64,000 nucleotides of DNA from UBA1189 sp964570685 (GTDB taxonomy: Bacteria > Bacteroidota > Bacteroidia > Bacteroidales > Bacteroidaceae), in contig CAZMZC010000007.1 of NCBI GenBank assembly GCA_964570685.1, forward strand, positions 1-64,000. The letters are read 5' to 3'. Shown here piece by piece: positions 50,335 through 59,427 of the stretch. The translations under genes and the position numbers were made by a program. Numbering within the stretch: position 1 is the stretch's first letter; the number at the start of each line of letters is the position of its first letter. A model generated the notes under the pieces. It was not told the origin of the DNA. It saw only the letters and a list, made by a program, of their open reading frames with translations, and did not search any database.

Positions 50335-52798
50335 TGACAGCAGCTCTGCTGCTTTTATAAAACTTGCGGAACAGGTAGGGCTGCAGTGCGTAGGAGATGA
50401 CGACGGTGGACGTCATGCCGATAACGGTGACCAAGCCCACGGAGCGTATGGCGGGGTGCACGGCAAAGAACAGCGAGCCTACACCTACCAGCAGCACGAA
50501 GGCCGAGAACACGATGGCCGACTTGTGGGGCAGCAGCAGGTCGCCCGTGCCGCGATGTCGCGCCAGCAAACCCTCCATGATGAAGATGCTGTAGTCCACA
50601 CCGATGCCGAAGATGAAGGTAGACACTACGATGTTGATGAGGTTGAACTGCATGCCCGTCATGGCCATCACACCTATAACGATGTACCAGCTTAGTGCCA
50701 TGGGTAGGAAGGCGATGACAGCGAGCAGCACGCTGCGGAACGATACGAGCAGCACCACGAACACGAAGGCCATGGAGATGTAGAGCGCCGTATTGAAATC
50801 GTCGTTGATGAGCTCCACCGTCTGTCCCGTGTAGTAGTAGGGGTCCACCACCAGGAAGTGGGGCGAGGCTGCGTTCACGGCATCGCATAGGGGCGTGAGC
50901 TGCTCTTTAGGCACTTGCACGGGGAAGAATATCATATAATTCTCGCCACTCTTCTCGATGATTATCGACTGCAGCATCGCAGGCAATGCCTCGCTCTCGA
51001 AGATATAGTTCGGTTCATAGTGTGCCGTGGCCATATCGAAGAAGGGGGCATACATAGGAGTGTTGAGCCCGGTCTGGGGGGCATGCTTGTCGATGAGGTC
51101 GCTCACACGTGCCAGGCGCTCCTCGTCCCAATAGCCGTGCCACTGGGCCAGGCGCTCGCGCTGCTGCTCCTTCGACACGAGCAGTCCCGCGGGGTTGGTA
51201 TAGCTGCGCAGCAGTCCGTCGGCCTTGAGCGTGTCGAGCACGGCAGCCAATGCGTGAGCATAGGTGATGGCGCTGTCGGGGTGAGCGGCCGAAGCGGCAA
51301 AGTAGGTGGTGGTGCATCCCGAGGGCGACTTCGAGGCCAGCAGGTCCATCGTGCGCTGCACATCGGGCTCGGTGTATCCGATGTTCTTCAGGTTGGAGTC
51401 GAAGGTGAGTCCGCGCGAAGCGATGATACACACCACGCTCACCACCACGATACCCCACACGAGCAGGGGCTTGCGGTCGAAGGGGTAGCTGTTGATACGG
51501 TCGATGAGTGCAAAGGCACGGTGGCTGCGGCGGGTGCGGCGCTTGCTGAAGAAGTGTGGCAGATAGAAGAGGCAGAAGAGCGTGGTACCCACAATCTCGA
51601 AAGCGGCAAAGAAGCCGAAGTCGCGCAGCAGCTCGCTCTTGGTGAGCAGCAGTCCCATGAAGGAGCCTATCGTGGTGAGTGCACCGAGGATGACGGGGCG
51701 TGTCTGGTCGCGCAGTATCTGTATGGGGTCTTCCACATACTTCGTATGGGTGAGCACATGCAGGCAATAGCTCAGTGCCACGCCCACTACCACGGCACCC
51801 AGCCCCAGCACCATCAACGACATCTTACCCTTGATGAGATACACCATGCCCAGAGCAAAGATGCTGCCATAGACGACGGGCATCACCATGAGCGGGATGG
51901 TGCTTTTGTTGCGGAAGCACAGGGCGATGACAAAGCAGATGACCAGCAGCGCCACGCCCATTGTGCGCACCAGGTCGAGCTTGATGCGGGTAGAGTTGTA
52001 GGCGCTCTGTATGGGCGAACCGCTATAGCCTATGCGCACATCGGGATAGCTCTCCTCCACCTGGGCGATGGCCTCCTCCATCTCGGCCACCAGCTGTCCG
52101 TTCTTGCCCGACTCGCTGGAGCTGATAGAGGGGAATATATAGCCTTGGCAGATAGTCTCGTCGCCCGTGAAGAGGTGATTGTCGACAAGTGCCATCTGTT
52201 TCGCTTCGCCACTGCCACCAAACTGTCCGGCAAGGCGCTTGGCCAGCACGCTACGCAGCCCTATGGGGTCGTGTGTCACAAGCGGCTGCAGCATGCTCCC
52301 CATCTCTGAGAGCAGCATGTCATAGTTCTCGGCCATCACCTGCGCCACATTGTCATCGGTGAGCAAGCTGTCGATATGGGCATAGTCGCCCGGCTCGATG
52401 TACGAGGGCAGGTTGCCCAGCATATACTCCACTGCACCGGCGAGCATATCCTCATCGAGCACATAGAGCGTAGAGGCCACATAGTGGTGTGCGGTATCCA
52501 TCTCCTCCAAGAGTGTGAAGAACTCGTCGCACGCCTCGGTGAGCACGTAGGGCTCCACCTCCTCGCTCTCGGGCTCGAAGATGACCGTGATGCGATCCTT
52601 CACCTTCAGGTCGGCAAAGGCCAACTGCCCGCTACCCGTGTCGGCCGCAGGTACCAGCTTGGCAATATCTTCCTCCAAGTGAAGCTTAGAACCTAAAAAT
52701 CCGAACACGCCCAACGTGACCGCGAGCGAGAGGTACATGACCACCTTATGCTTGCCGAAATAGCGGTATGCCGCTACTGTGATGTCCGATGCTTTCAT
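50297..52798 (-). CDS. MMPL/RND-family exporter
   Basis: An 833-residue inner-membrane protein with the two-fold RND plan. There is one helix near residue 25, a periplasmic loop (~45-240), five helices (~250-430), a second loop (~460-650) and five more helices. Motifs include FGIGVDYSIFIMEGLLARHR in the second half and VVGVALSYCLHVLTHTKY in the first. MMPL-like exporters in aryl-polyene clusters move the finished lipid out of the inner membrane. The last ~12 residues come from a dispersed repeat. Confidence 0.9.
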   Translation of the reverse strand: MKASDITVAAYRYFGKHKVVMYLSLAVTLGVFGFLGSKLHLEEDIAKLVPAADTGSGQLAFADLKVKDRITVIFEPESEEVEPYVLTEACDEFFTLLEEMDTAHHYVASTLYVLDEDMLAGAVEYMLGNLPSYIEPGDYAHIDSLLTDDNVAQVMAENYDMLLSEMGSMLQPLVTHDPIGLRSVLAKRLAGQFGGSGEAKQMALVDNHLFTGDETICQGYIFPSISSSESGKNGQLVAEMEEAIAQVEESYPDVRIGYSGSPIQSAYNSTRIKLDLVRTMGVALLVICFVIALCFRNKSTIPLMVMPVVYGSIFALGMVYLIKGKMSLMVLGLGAVVVGVALSYCLHVLTHTKYVEDPIQILRDQTRPVILGALTTIGSFMGLLLTKSELLRDFGFFAAFEIVGTTLFCLFYLPHFFSKRRTRRSHRAFALIDRINSYPFDRKPLLVWGIVVVSVVCIIASRGLTFDSNLKNIGYTEPDVQRTMDLLASKSPSGCTTTYFAASAAHPDSAITYAHALAAVLDTLKADGLLRSYTNPAGLLVSKEQQRERLAQWHGYWDEERLARVSDLIDKHAPQTGLNTPMYAPFFDMATAHYEPNYIFESEALPAMLQSIIIEKSGENYMIFFPVQVPKEQLTPLCDAVNAASPHFLVVDPYYYTGQTVELINDDFNTALYISMAFVFVVLLVSFRSVLLAVIAFLPMALSWYIVIGVMAMTGMQFNLINIVVSTFIFGIGVDYSIFIMEGLLARHRGTGDLLLPHKSAIVFSAFVLLVGVGSLFFAVHPAIRSVGLVTVIGMTSTVVISYALQPYLFRKFYKSSRAAVNDHNSQLTIHNS

Positions 52799-52845
52799 CC
52801 TGTTTCTCTTTATAAATAAACTATTCTACTCTACTCGGGTATATC

Positions 52846-53577
52846 TCAAGTGTATAGTCCTCCGTTGATGGAGATGACCTCACCGGTGATGTAGCTCGAT
52901 CGTTCCGAAGCAAGGAACGAGACGAGGTCGGCCACCTCCTGCGCATTGCCGAAGCGCCCCATGGGGATACTCTGCTTGAGTGCCTCTTCATCGAGTCCCT
53001 CGGTCATGTCGGTAGTGATGAATCCCGGTGCGATGGCGTTGACCGTGATGTTGCGATTTGCCACCTCAAGGGCCAGTGCCTTGGTGGTAGCGATGAGTGC
53101 TCCCTTGGCTGCCGAGTAGTTGCACTGCCCGGGCAGTCCCTTGATGCCGCTCACCGATGCCATATTGATGATGCGCCCGTGGCGCTTGCGGGCCATACGC
53201 TTGAGCACGGGTTGTGTGACGTGGTAGAAGCCGTCCAATGTGGTATTGATGACATTGTGCCACTGGGCATCCTCCATAAAGAGCAGTACGGCATCGCTGC
53301 GCATACCGGCATTGTTGACGAGTACGTTGATATAGTCGTCCTTGCCGTGAGACGAGGCCCAAGCCTCCAGTGCGGCATGCGTAGCCTCCTTGTCAGATAC
53401 GTCGAAGGGCAGCAGTTCGGCTGTGCCGCCCTCGGCCTCAATCATTTCTTTCACTTCGATAGCCTTCTGCTCGGCCGAACGGTAGTTGATGAGTATGGCA
53501 AATCCGTCTTTGGCCAACTGCAGGCAAACAGCACGGCCTATGCCGCGCGAGCCACCGGTAACTAATGCGTATTTCAT
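52846..53577 (-). CDS. 3-oxoacyl-ACP reductase (FabG-like SDR)
   Basis: A 243-residue NADPH ketoreductase. It has cofactor motif TGGSRGIGRAV, NNAG (VLVNNAGMRSD), catalytic Ser-Tyr-Lys in NMASVSGIKGLPGQCNYSAAKGA and IAPGFITTDMTEG. It would reduce the beta-keto group after each condensation by the cluster's ketosynthase. This is a dedicated copy inside the lipid cluster, not the housekeeping fabG. Confidence 0.93.
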   Translation of the reverse strand: MKYALVTGGSRGIGRAVCLQLAKDGFAILINYRSAEQKAIEVKEMIEAEGGTAELLPFDVSDKEATHAALEAWASSHGKDDYINVLVNNAGMRSDAVLLFMEDAQWHNVINTTLDGFYHVTQPVLKRMARKRHGRIINMASVSGIKGLPGQCNYSAAKGALIATTKALALEVANRNITVNAIAPGFITTDMTEGLDEEALKQSIPMGRFGNAQEVADLVSFLASERSSYITGEVISINGGLYT

Positions 53578-53597
53578 ATTTTGAGTTTGTGAGTTTT

Positions 53598-55067
53598 TTA
53601 GTTTATGAGTTTCAATTCATCACCTACCACATATCCTGCTGTTTGTATCGAGGCCATCAATACCCCGAGCATACCGTGCAGGGTGAGGTTCTGCCCTGTG
53701 AAGAAGAGGTTGGGGATGGGCGATTTGGGAGTGAGGATAGTCTGCATCAGTGCATCGCAATCCTTGCGTATGCCGTAAGCCGAGCCCTGCACCGTGCCTG
53801 TATAGTCGCGGTAGGTAAGCGGACTGCTGGTATACACCTTCTCAATGTTGCCTGCCAGCTCGGGAATATAGCGCACGGCAAGCTGTATGGCCTCTTCGGC
53901 CTTACGCTGCTTGAATTCCTTGTACCCCTCGGGGCGATGTCCAATGCGGCTGTCGCTCCACTCGGCTACCTGTTCCCACAGCATCGGGGTGAGGAGGTCT
54001 ACGGTCGTAGCATAGCCCTCAGCACTGGCTGGCGGGCAAGCGAAGTTGATGAAGAGACTTTCCGTGGGACTCCCCTTGCCATAGTCGGCGTGCCAGATAT
54101 CGGGCATCTCGTGGATATAGATGCCTCGGTTGCGGTACTTCACGGTATGCGGCTTCAGCATCAGCTGAGTGGTAAACATGCCATAGCTGTTGACCAAGTT
54201 GTTGATGCGGCGGCGGTAGATGTTGCGTATCATGCTGCTCTCCTTGATGAGGGCAAGCGTGGTAGCGGGATGGGCATTCGACACGATGGTACGGGCTGTA
54301 TACACATTGCCATCGGCTGTAATGACCTCGGCTATGCGCCCCTGACGCTCCACCAGTTCGGTCACTCGAGCGCGTGTGACAAGGGTGCCGCCCATCGCTC
54401 TGAACTGGTCGGCAATATGGTGTACCAGTGTGCCTCCACCGCCTTGCAAGCGGTAGGAGCCCTGGATGAATGAGTTAATCGACTGCGAGAAAGCATAGAG
54501 CGGGAGCTTCTCGGTGAGTTCGCTCTTGACACAGCCGCCTACGATGACTTGGCGTAGCACGGGACTCTTCATCTGCTCATTGAAGAAACGGTAGGCCGAG
54601 GTGGTGAAACTCTCGGTGGAGAAGATATCCCAGTCGGGGCGGAGCGAGTCGTATAGGTGGTCGCTGATGCCTCTGAACACATCGACCAAAGCCGTGATGC
54701 CCCGACGGTCGTCGGGGAACTGCTCCACGAGGGTCTCAATGAAGCGGTCGTAGTCGTGTGAGAAGCGGTAGGACTGTCCTTGATAGATGACCTCCTCGAA
54801 GCAATCATCATCGAGACGGTGCCAGGGAAGTCCCTCAAGGTTGAAGTACGCTACCAGTGGATGCATCATCTCGCCCTTGCCTACGCCACCCACGTAGTGG
54901 AAGCCCGTGTCGAAATGGTGACCCGCACGGCGGAATACCTGGAAGGCACCACCTATCTCGGTACCCTGCTCAAGGATGCAGACGTTCAGGCCCTGCTTGG
55001 CCAATGCATAGCCACAGCCAAGACCGCCGAGTCCGGCACCGATAATGATGACATCGTATTGCTGCAT
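53598..55067 (-). CDS. FAD-dependent oxidoreductase of the phytoene desaturase/CrtI type
   Basis: A 489-residue flavoprotein. It has N-terminal dinucleotide motif DVIIIGAGLGGLGCGYALAKQG, then LEQGTEIGGAFQVFRRAGHHFDTGFH, and GGGGTLVHHIADQFRAMGG in the middle. The C-terminal FAD motif is NLFFTGQNLTLHGMLGVLMAS. The family includes carotenoid desaturases and isomerases. In this operon it may desaturate or isomerise a polyene chain. The first ATG after the preceding gene (55067) gives the canonical N-terminus; an upstream open stretch to 55322 is an overlap with the dehydratase gene in another frame. Confidence 0.9.
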   Translation of the reverse strand: MQQYDVIIIGAGLGGLGCGYALAKQGLNVCILEQGTEIGGAFQVFRRAGHHFDTGFHYVGGVGKGEMMHPLVAYFNLEGLPWHRLDDDCFEEVIYQGQSYRFSHDYDRFIETLVEQFPDDRRGITALVDVFRGISDHLYDSLRPDWDIFSTESFTTSAYRFFNEQMKSPVLRQVIVGGCVKSELTEKLPLYAFSQSINSFIQGSYRLQGGGGTLVHHIADQFRAMGGTLVTRARVTELVERQGRIAEVITADGNVYTARTIVSNAHPATTLALIKESSMIRNIYRRRINNLVNSYGMFTTQLMLKPHTVKYRNRGIYIHEMPDIWHADYGKGSPTESLFINFACPPASAEGYATTVDLLTPMLWEQVAEWSDSRIGHRPEGYKEFKQRKAEEAIQLAVRYIPELAGNIEKVYTSSPLTYRDYTGTVQGSAYGIRKDCDALMQTILTPKSPIPNLFFTGQNLTLHGMLGVLMASIQTAGYVVGDELKLIN

Positions 55068-55087
55068 AAGCGAAAATCTTTTCTGTT

Positions 55088-55474
55088 CTATTTGTTCACG
55101 CATAGCTCCCCACTCAGTGTGAGGTATGCCTGCTCCTGCCCATCTACATTGGCTTTGATGGCATAGCCCTCCTCGCTCTCGGTGAGGCTGACGAGTATCT
55201 GCAGTTCCTCCTCGCTGGCAGGGGTGAGCAGGGAGATGAAGCGGCAGTTCTTGATGTTGGCAAAGCTCAGCGGAGCATCTGCTATCTGTTGGGCACACTC
55301 CTTGACCATCTCTACGGTGCATACACCTGGCGAGATGGGGTTGCCGCGGAAGTGGCCTTTATAGATCTCGTGGTCGGGGTTGAGCGTTACGCGGAAGATG
55401 GTGCCCTCCTCGCGGCGTTCAACGGAGTTGATAGTAAAGTATCGGTTCAGTAACATTTCTCTTGTAGTTTTCAT
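55088..55474 (-). CDS. FabZ/FabA-like hot-dog 3-hydroxyacyl-ACP dehydratase
   Basis: A 128-residue single hot-dog domain. GHFRGNPISPGVCTVEMVKE corresponds to the HFPGxPxxPGV/catalytic segment of FabZ. It would dehydrate the beta-hydroxyacyl intermediate. Its ATG (55474) overlaps the thioesterase stop by one base (TAATG). Confidence 0.85.
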   Translation of the reverse strand: MKTTREMLLNRYFTINSVERREEGTIFRVTLNPDHEIYKGHFRGNPISPGVCTVEMVKECAQQIADAPLSFANIKNCRFISLLTPASEEELQILVSLTESEEGYAIKANVDGQEQAYLTLSGELCVNK

Positions 55475-55917
55475 TATCGCTGTCCCCATCGCCTCTGCCA
55501 TTCCTTGTAGAAAGCGGGAGCAGCCAGCTCTGTCTCGTGATTGTCTTCGCGGACAAAATGTTGGGTTGTAGTGGCTTCGGTCATCAGCGCCCGATCGCTC
55601 TTGCGGAGTATCTGGTAGCGGTAGATGATTTTCGAAGCGTGGGTAGGCACATACTCGATGCGCACGATGATGGTTTCCTCGTAGGGGATGACCTGTCTGT
55701 ATTGTATCTGCAGGTCGGTGACGGGTACGATGTATCCGTGGTCGAGGAAGGAGAGGTACTCGAGTCCGTACTTGTGCCCGAAAGCTTCACGTGCGGTCTC
55801 CAGGTACTTCACATAGTTGCCATGCCATACTACGCGCAGTGCATCAATGTCGTAGAACGAGATGGTGCGCTCATACTCTGCCCATAGCAAGGGTAGGTCG
55901 GTCTTACTTGCTTTCAT
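55474..55917 (-). CDS. 4-hydroxybenzoyl-CoA-type acyl thioesterase
   Basis: A 147-residue hot-dog thioesterase. YDIDALRVVWHGNYVKYLETAREAF contains the Asp and His region of the 4HBT family (D...G/WHxxY). It may release or proofread acyl-ACP in the cluster, as in aryl-polyene pathways. It overlaps the preceding dehydratase gene by 14 bases. Confidence 0.88.
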   Translation of the reverse strand: MKASKTDLPLLWAEYERTISFYDIDALRVVWHGNYVKYLETAREAFGHKYGLEYLSFLDHGYIVPVTDLQIQYRQVIPYEETIIVRIEYVPTHASKIIYRYQILRKSDRALMTEATTTQHFVREDNHETELAAPAFYKEWQRRWGQR

Positions 55918-56329
55918 CGGTGGCCAACTTCATCTTGCAGGTAGCCACCAGTTGGTCGGCCACCTTGGTCTCTGCCGTGATAAGGGTGATATCATTGATT
56001 TCCGACACGATGCGTATGGTCGTATGCAGTGTGTCGCCTTTAGCGGGGTAGAAAGTGAAACGGCAGTTCTTCACGTCGCCTATATAACCCAATTTGACGC
56101 TGTCGGCCTCCACAAGGTGCTTGTACCCTGTGTAGGCCGCAGCAGTCTGGGCTATATGCTCAATGATACCTACTTCGGCAAACTTGTCCTCGATGCAGAA
56201 GATGTTGTCTTCGCGTATGGTGAGGCTCGACGAGTAGTTCTTCTCATTGATGCGGCTGAATGAGTCGAGCATCACGATGGGTGCCCGCTGCGGTATCAGC
56301 TGCTCGATGTCCGTAGTGGTATACGACAT
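55904..56329 (-). CDS. second hot-dog dehydratase (ApeP/FabZ-like)
   Basis: A 141-residue protein beginning MSYTTTDIEQLIPQRAPIVMLDSF. PQR-PIxMLD is typical of the ApeP-like 3-hydroxyacyl-ACP dehydratases of aryl-polyene clusters, and VGIIEHIAQTAAAYTGY holds the acid residue. The pairing of two different dehydratases with one ketosynthase is typical for polyene chain building. ATG 56329 starts two bases after the ACP stop. Confidence 0.85.
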   Translation of the reverse strand: MSYTTTDIEQLIPQRAPIVMLDSFSRINEKNYSSSLTIREDNIFCIEDKFAEVGIIEHIAQTAAAYTGYKHLVEADSVKLGYIGDVKNCRFTFYPAKGDTLHTTIRIVSEINDITLITAETKVADQLVATCKMKLATDESK

Positions 56330-56331
56330 AA

Positions 56332-56574
56332 TCAAGCCAAGCGAGTGTATACAAACTCGTACAGGTCGCCGAAGGTGCGGATAGTTCCTATCTCAGAGTT
56401 CTGGATGGTAACGCCGAACTCCTCGTCGATGAGACCTACCATATCTACAAGGCTCAGGCTGTCGAGGTGCAGGGTCTCCTTGATGGGAGCCTCGGCAGTG
56501 ATTTCAGAGGTTTCTACTTCAAATTCATCGGCTAGGATAGTGACCATCTTCTCAATCATTTCGTTCTTTTCCAT
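56332..56574 (-). CDS. acyl carrier protein
   Basis: An 80-residue acidic four-helix protein with the phosphopantetheine site Ser in HLDSLSLVDMVGLID. This is the cluster's dedicated carrier, sitting between the ketosynthase and dehydratase genes. It needs a holo-ACP synthase encoded elsewhere, as none is in the window. Confidence 0.95.
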   Translation of the reverse strand: MEKNEMIEKMVTILADEFEVETSEITAEAPIKETLHLDSLSLVDMVGLIDEEFGVTIQNSEIGTIRTFGDLYEFVYTRLA

Positions 56575-56600
56575 TGTTCTTGTCGTTTTGTTATTGTTAA

Positions 56601-57824
56601 TTAAATGTTCTTGATTACTAAGGTCGAGTTGGTACCGCCAAATCCGAATGAGTTGCTGAGGAAGGTGTCAAACTCGTAGTTGTCGACACGCTTACCCGGG
56701 ATATTCAGCTTGGCTGAGTCCTCATCGGGGTTCTCGAAGTTGAGGTTGGCAGCCACGAACTTGTTCTTCATCATCAAGATGGAATAGATGACTTCGCTGG
56801 CACCTGCCATCCACATCTCGTGGCCGGTCTGCCCCTTGGTGGAGGTCACGTAGGGCATCTTGTCGCCAAATACGCTGTAGATAGCCTTGGCCTCGTTGGT
56901 GTCGCCGATGTGGGTCGATGTGGCGTGGGCGTTGATGTAGCCAATCTCTTCAATGCCGACTCCTGCCTCACGCAATGCCATCTCGAGCGATGTGCGGGGA
57001 CCGTCGACGTTGGGCGAGGATATGTGGTCGCCGTTCGATGAGAAGCCGTAGCCCAGCACCTCAGCAATGATGGGTGCACCGCGCTTGACGGCCGACTCGT
57101 AGCTCTCAAGGATTACCGTTGCGGCACCGCCACCCGGCACCAGACCGTCGCGGTCGCGGTCGAACGGACGTGAAGCACGTTCGGGAGCATCCTCACGGGT
57201 GGAGAAGGCACTGATGCCGTCGAAGCTACCTATCGAGAAGGGGTTCACCTCCTGAGCGCCACCACACACGATGCAGTCCTGCAAGCCCCACTTGATGAGC
57301 AGCGAGGCCAGGCCGATGGCGTGTGAGCCGCTGGCACAAGCACCCGAGATGGTGAGGTTGATGCCGCGCAGTTTGAAGAGGCAGCTGAGGTTCATCGTCA
57401 CGGTGGAGTTCATCGACTGGAAGATGGCACCCGAGCCTACCAGGCGGGTGTTCTTCTTCTCGCGCATGATGTCTACACTCTTCACCACGGCATCGGCACT
57501 GCTGTCGTTGCCGTAGAGGATACCCACTACATGGTTGTTGATATACTCCTGGTCCAGCCCAGCCATCTTCAGTGCATCGGCCGTAGCGAGGTAGGCATAC
57601 TGCGCCTCCTCGGGCATATATACACGGTGTGCACGGTCTACGATACCTTTCAGGTTGGGTGTATCGAGCTTGGCTGTCAGTCCCGACTGGAACCCCATCT
57701 CCTTGCGTACAGGGTCAAATACGATACCGGACTTCCCGGTATACAGTGCCTCCTTCACCTCGTCCAATGTCTTGCCGAGGCAGGAGTATATACCCATTCC
57801 GGTGATTACTACTCTTCTGTTCAT
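56601..57824 (-). CDS. beta-ketoacyl-ACP synthase (FabF-type KAS II)
   Basis: A 407-residue condensing enzyme. It has active Cys in ISGACASGSHAIG, His in NAHATSTHIGD and His in KGQTGHEMWMAG, all present, so it is a true synthase and not a chain-length factor. N-terminal MNRRVVITGMGIYSCLG and C-terminal SNSFGFGGTNSTLVI are standard. It is the only ketosynthase in the cluster. Its ATG overlaps the acyltransferase stop (TAATG). Confidence 0.95.
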   Translation of the reverse strand: MNRRVVITGMGIYSCLGKTLDEVKEALYTGKSGIVFDPVRKEMGFQSGLTAKLDTPNLKGIVDRAHRVYMPEEAQYAYLATADALKMAGLDQEYINNHVVGILYGNDSSADAVVKSVDIMREKKNTRLVGSGAIFQSMNSTVTMNLSCLFKLRGINLTISGACASGSHAIGLASLLIKWGLQDCIVCGGAQEVNPFSIGSFDGISAFSTREDAPERASRPFDRDRDGLVPGGGAATVILESYESAVKRGAPIIAEVLGYGFSSNGDHISSPNVDGPRTSLEMALREAGVGIEEIGYINAHATSTHIGDTNEAKAIYSVFGDKMPYVTSTKGQTGHEMWMAGASEVIYSILMMKNKFVAANLNFENPDEDSAKLNIPGKRVDNYEFDTFLSNSFGFGGTNSTLVIKNI

Positions 57825-59197
57825 TATCCTATATTATATAAATGTTTCTTCAATTCGTTGAAAAGGTGATTGCGCTTGGCCGCCAATGCCTTGATGGCCT
57901 GCTTGTCGCCAAAGTGGAAGTTCCACACACCGCGCGTCTTGGCAAACCACCGCTGATAGTAGATGACCACGAGCACCATCAGCACGAAGGTGATGACGTG
58001 GCCGATGGCTCCCAGCCAGTTGCCGCAGCAGAGCATCACCAGTGCGGGGATGATGCAGCAGAGCGGGAAGGTGATGAGCGCCATGGAGCCCACGTTGAAT
58101 GAGCTGATAAACATGGGGTCGATGGCTCCGTTGATTTTCAGTCGGTGGAATAGCTTGGGCACGAGGAATACAGGCCACGTGAGGGCAAGGCCCGAGACGA
58201 ACAGGGGCAGTGTGGCTATCAGCACCAGCAGGCGTGCGATGAGGTTACCCATGCCGGGGCGCTTGGCCAGCACCCAGTCGCGCATGCCGAGCCTGCGGGT
58301 CTCCTCATCCACCTCGCGAGCCTCCTTATATATATTGTCCATAGCCTCGGGGTCCCTGGCCTTGGCAGCCTCGAGCGCGACGAAGAGCTGCTTGTCTGCT
58401 GCCAGCTTGTCTACCACATAGTCGGGGTTGCGCCCATCCTTGCGGGCATACTCCTTACCGAACTCACTGCCCCGCAGGTAGTCGATGGCGGTGTAGTTGT
58501 CCAGGTCGGTGATGTTGAGCATCATGTCGCCTATCTGCTTCTCCACGAGCGCGTTCACCTCACGGATGGTCGTGCGGGGCTTCTCCTTGTACTTCTCGTA
58601 GTAGGGCGATAGGGCAATGGGGGTACCAAACTGCACCATCATGTTGTAGCGCGGGTGGAAATACTCCTCATAGTGGTGGGCAAAGGGCTGTATGTAGATT
58701 TCCTTCTCGTAGTGGGCCGTCTCGGCAGCCTCGAAGGCCAGCTTCAGATAGGCCAGCGAGAAGTAGCCCAGCCAGCGCTTGTCCTGATGTCCCGACTCGG
58801 GGAAGAGCATCAGTGTGCGTCCCTCGCTCAGCACGCGGCGAGCCACCTCGAAGGTCTTGTCGTTGCCTGCCATGGCCGCCTTGCCCTCAAAGCCCAGGCG
58901 AGACACAGGCAGCAGCCCCAGTCCGTCGAGCAGGGTGCTGAAGAGTTTGTTCTTGAACACGTCGCTGCGCACCATACAGTAGGGCTTGCGGTCCTTGATT
59001 ACGATTTCGGTGTTCAGCGGGTCGTTGAGGCAGTTCTGGTGATTGCCCACCAGCAGCGTGGGTTGGCCAGGTTTAGGTAGGTTCTCCACTCCGATGGAGT
59101 AGATTTTGGGGTAGTAGAGCGAGTTCACCATCATCACGTAGTTGCGGAAACCACGGTATATCAGTCCCCCGCGTTCATTCTCATTCTTACCGTCCAT
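57824..59197 (-). CDS. PlsC-like membrane acyltransferase
   Basis: A 457-residue protein. The acyltransferase domain (~40-260) has a variant of block I, VGNHQNCLNDPLN (NHxxxxD), and block III FPESGHQ. The C-terminal ~150 residues carry three to four hydrophobic helices. It may move the finished chain onto a glycerol or lipid acceptor. It is the first gene of the ten-gene operon, downstream of a -7 box at 59301, and divergent from an AraC regulator. Confidence 0.88.
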   Translation of the reverse strand: MDGKNENERGGLIYRGFRNYVMMVNSLYYPKIYSIGVENLPKPGQPTLLVGNHQNCLNDPLNTEIVIKDRKPYCMVRSDVFKNKLFSTLLDGLGLLPVSRLGFEGKAAMAGNDKTFEVARRVLSEGRTLMLFPESGHQDKRWLGYFSLAYLKLAFEAAETAHYEKEIYIQPFAHHYEEYFHPRYNMMVQFGTPIALSPYYEKYKEKPRTTIREVNALVEKQIGDMMLNITDLDNYTAIDYLRGSEFGKEYARKDGRNPDYVVDKLAADKQLFVALEAAKARDPEAMDNIYKEAREVDEETRRLGMRDWVLAKRPGMGNLIARLLVLIATLPLFVSGLALTWPVFLVPKLFHRLKINGAIDPMFISSFNVGSMALITFPLCCIIPALVMLCCGNWLGAIGHVITFVLMVLVVIYYQRWFAKTRGVWNFHFGDKQAIKALAAKRNHLFNELKKHLYNIG

Positions 59198-59300
59198 TTC
59201 GTCTTTCTATTAAATTTTTCATGTCGCTGGTAGCACCACCGCCCGTCGCTCCGTTTGGTGGGGTGCAGTCAAGTTTTTCCTAAAAATGCAAATCGAACGG

Positions 59301-59308
59301 CAAAATTA
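59301..59308 (-). promoter_or_regulatory. -7 box for the lipid operon
   Basis: TAATTTTG on the minus strand, about 100 nt upstream of the acyltransferase ATG. It sits between the operon and the AraC gene, a natural target for that regulator. Confidence 0.5.
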
Positions 59309-59395
59309 GGGCTTTTTGTTTATATCCGAATGGTCAAAAATGATACAACATTGTTCAAAAACTCGCAATCCATGTGCGGCGTTTGTTTTTATCGT

Positions 59396-59403
59396 TATAT
59401 TTG
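59396..59403 (+). promoter_or_regulatory. -7 box for the AraC-family gene
   Basis: TATATTTG, 24 nt before the ATG at 59428. It rules out the upstream GTG (59374) as start. Confidence 0.5.
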
Positions 59404-59427
59404 CACCACAAACTACACGAACAGCTT

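Noticed and set aside
50915..52309. 464-codon frame opposite the MMPL gene
   Set aside because: Its sequence is rich in His, Gln and Glu without domain features, as expected for the complement of a transporter gene.
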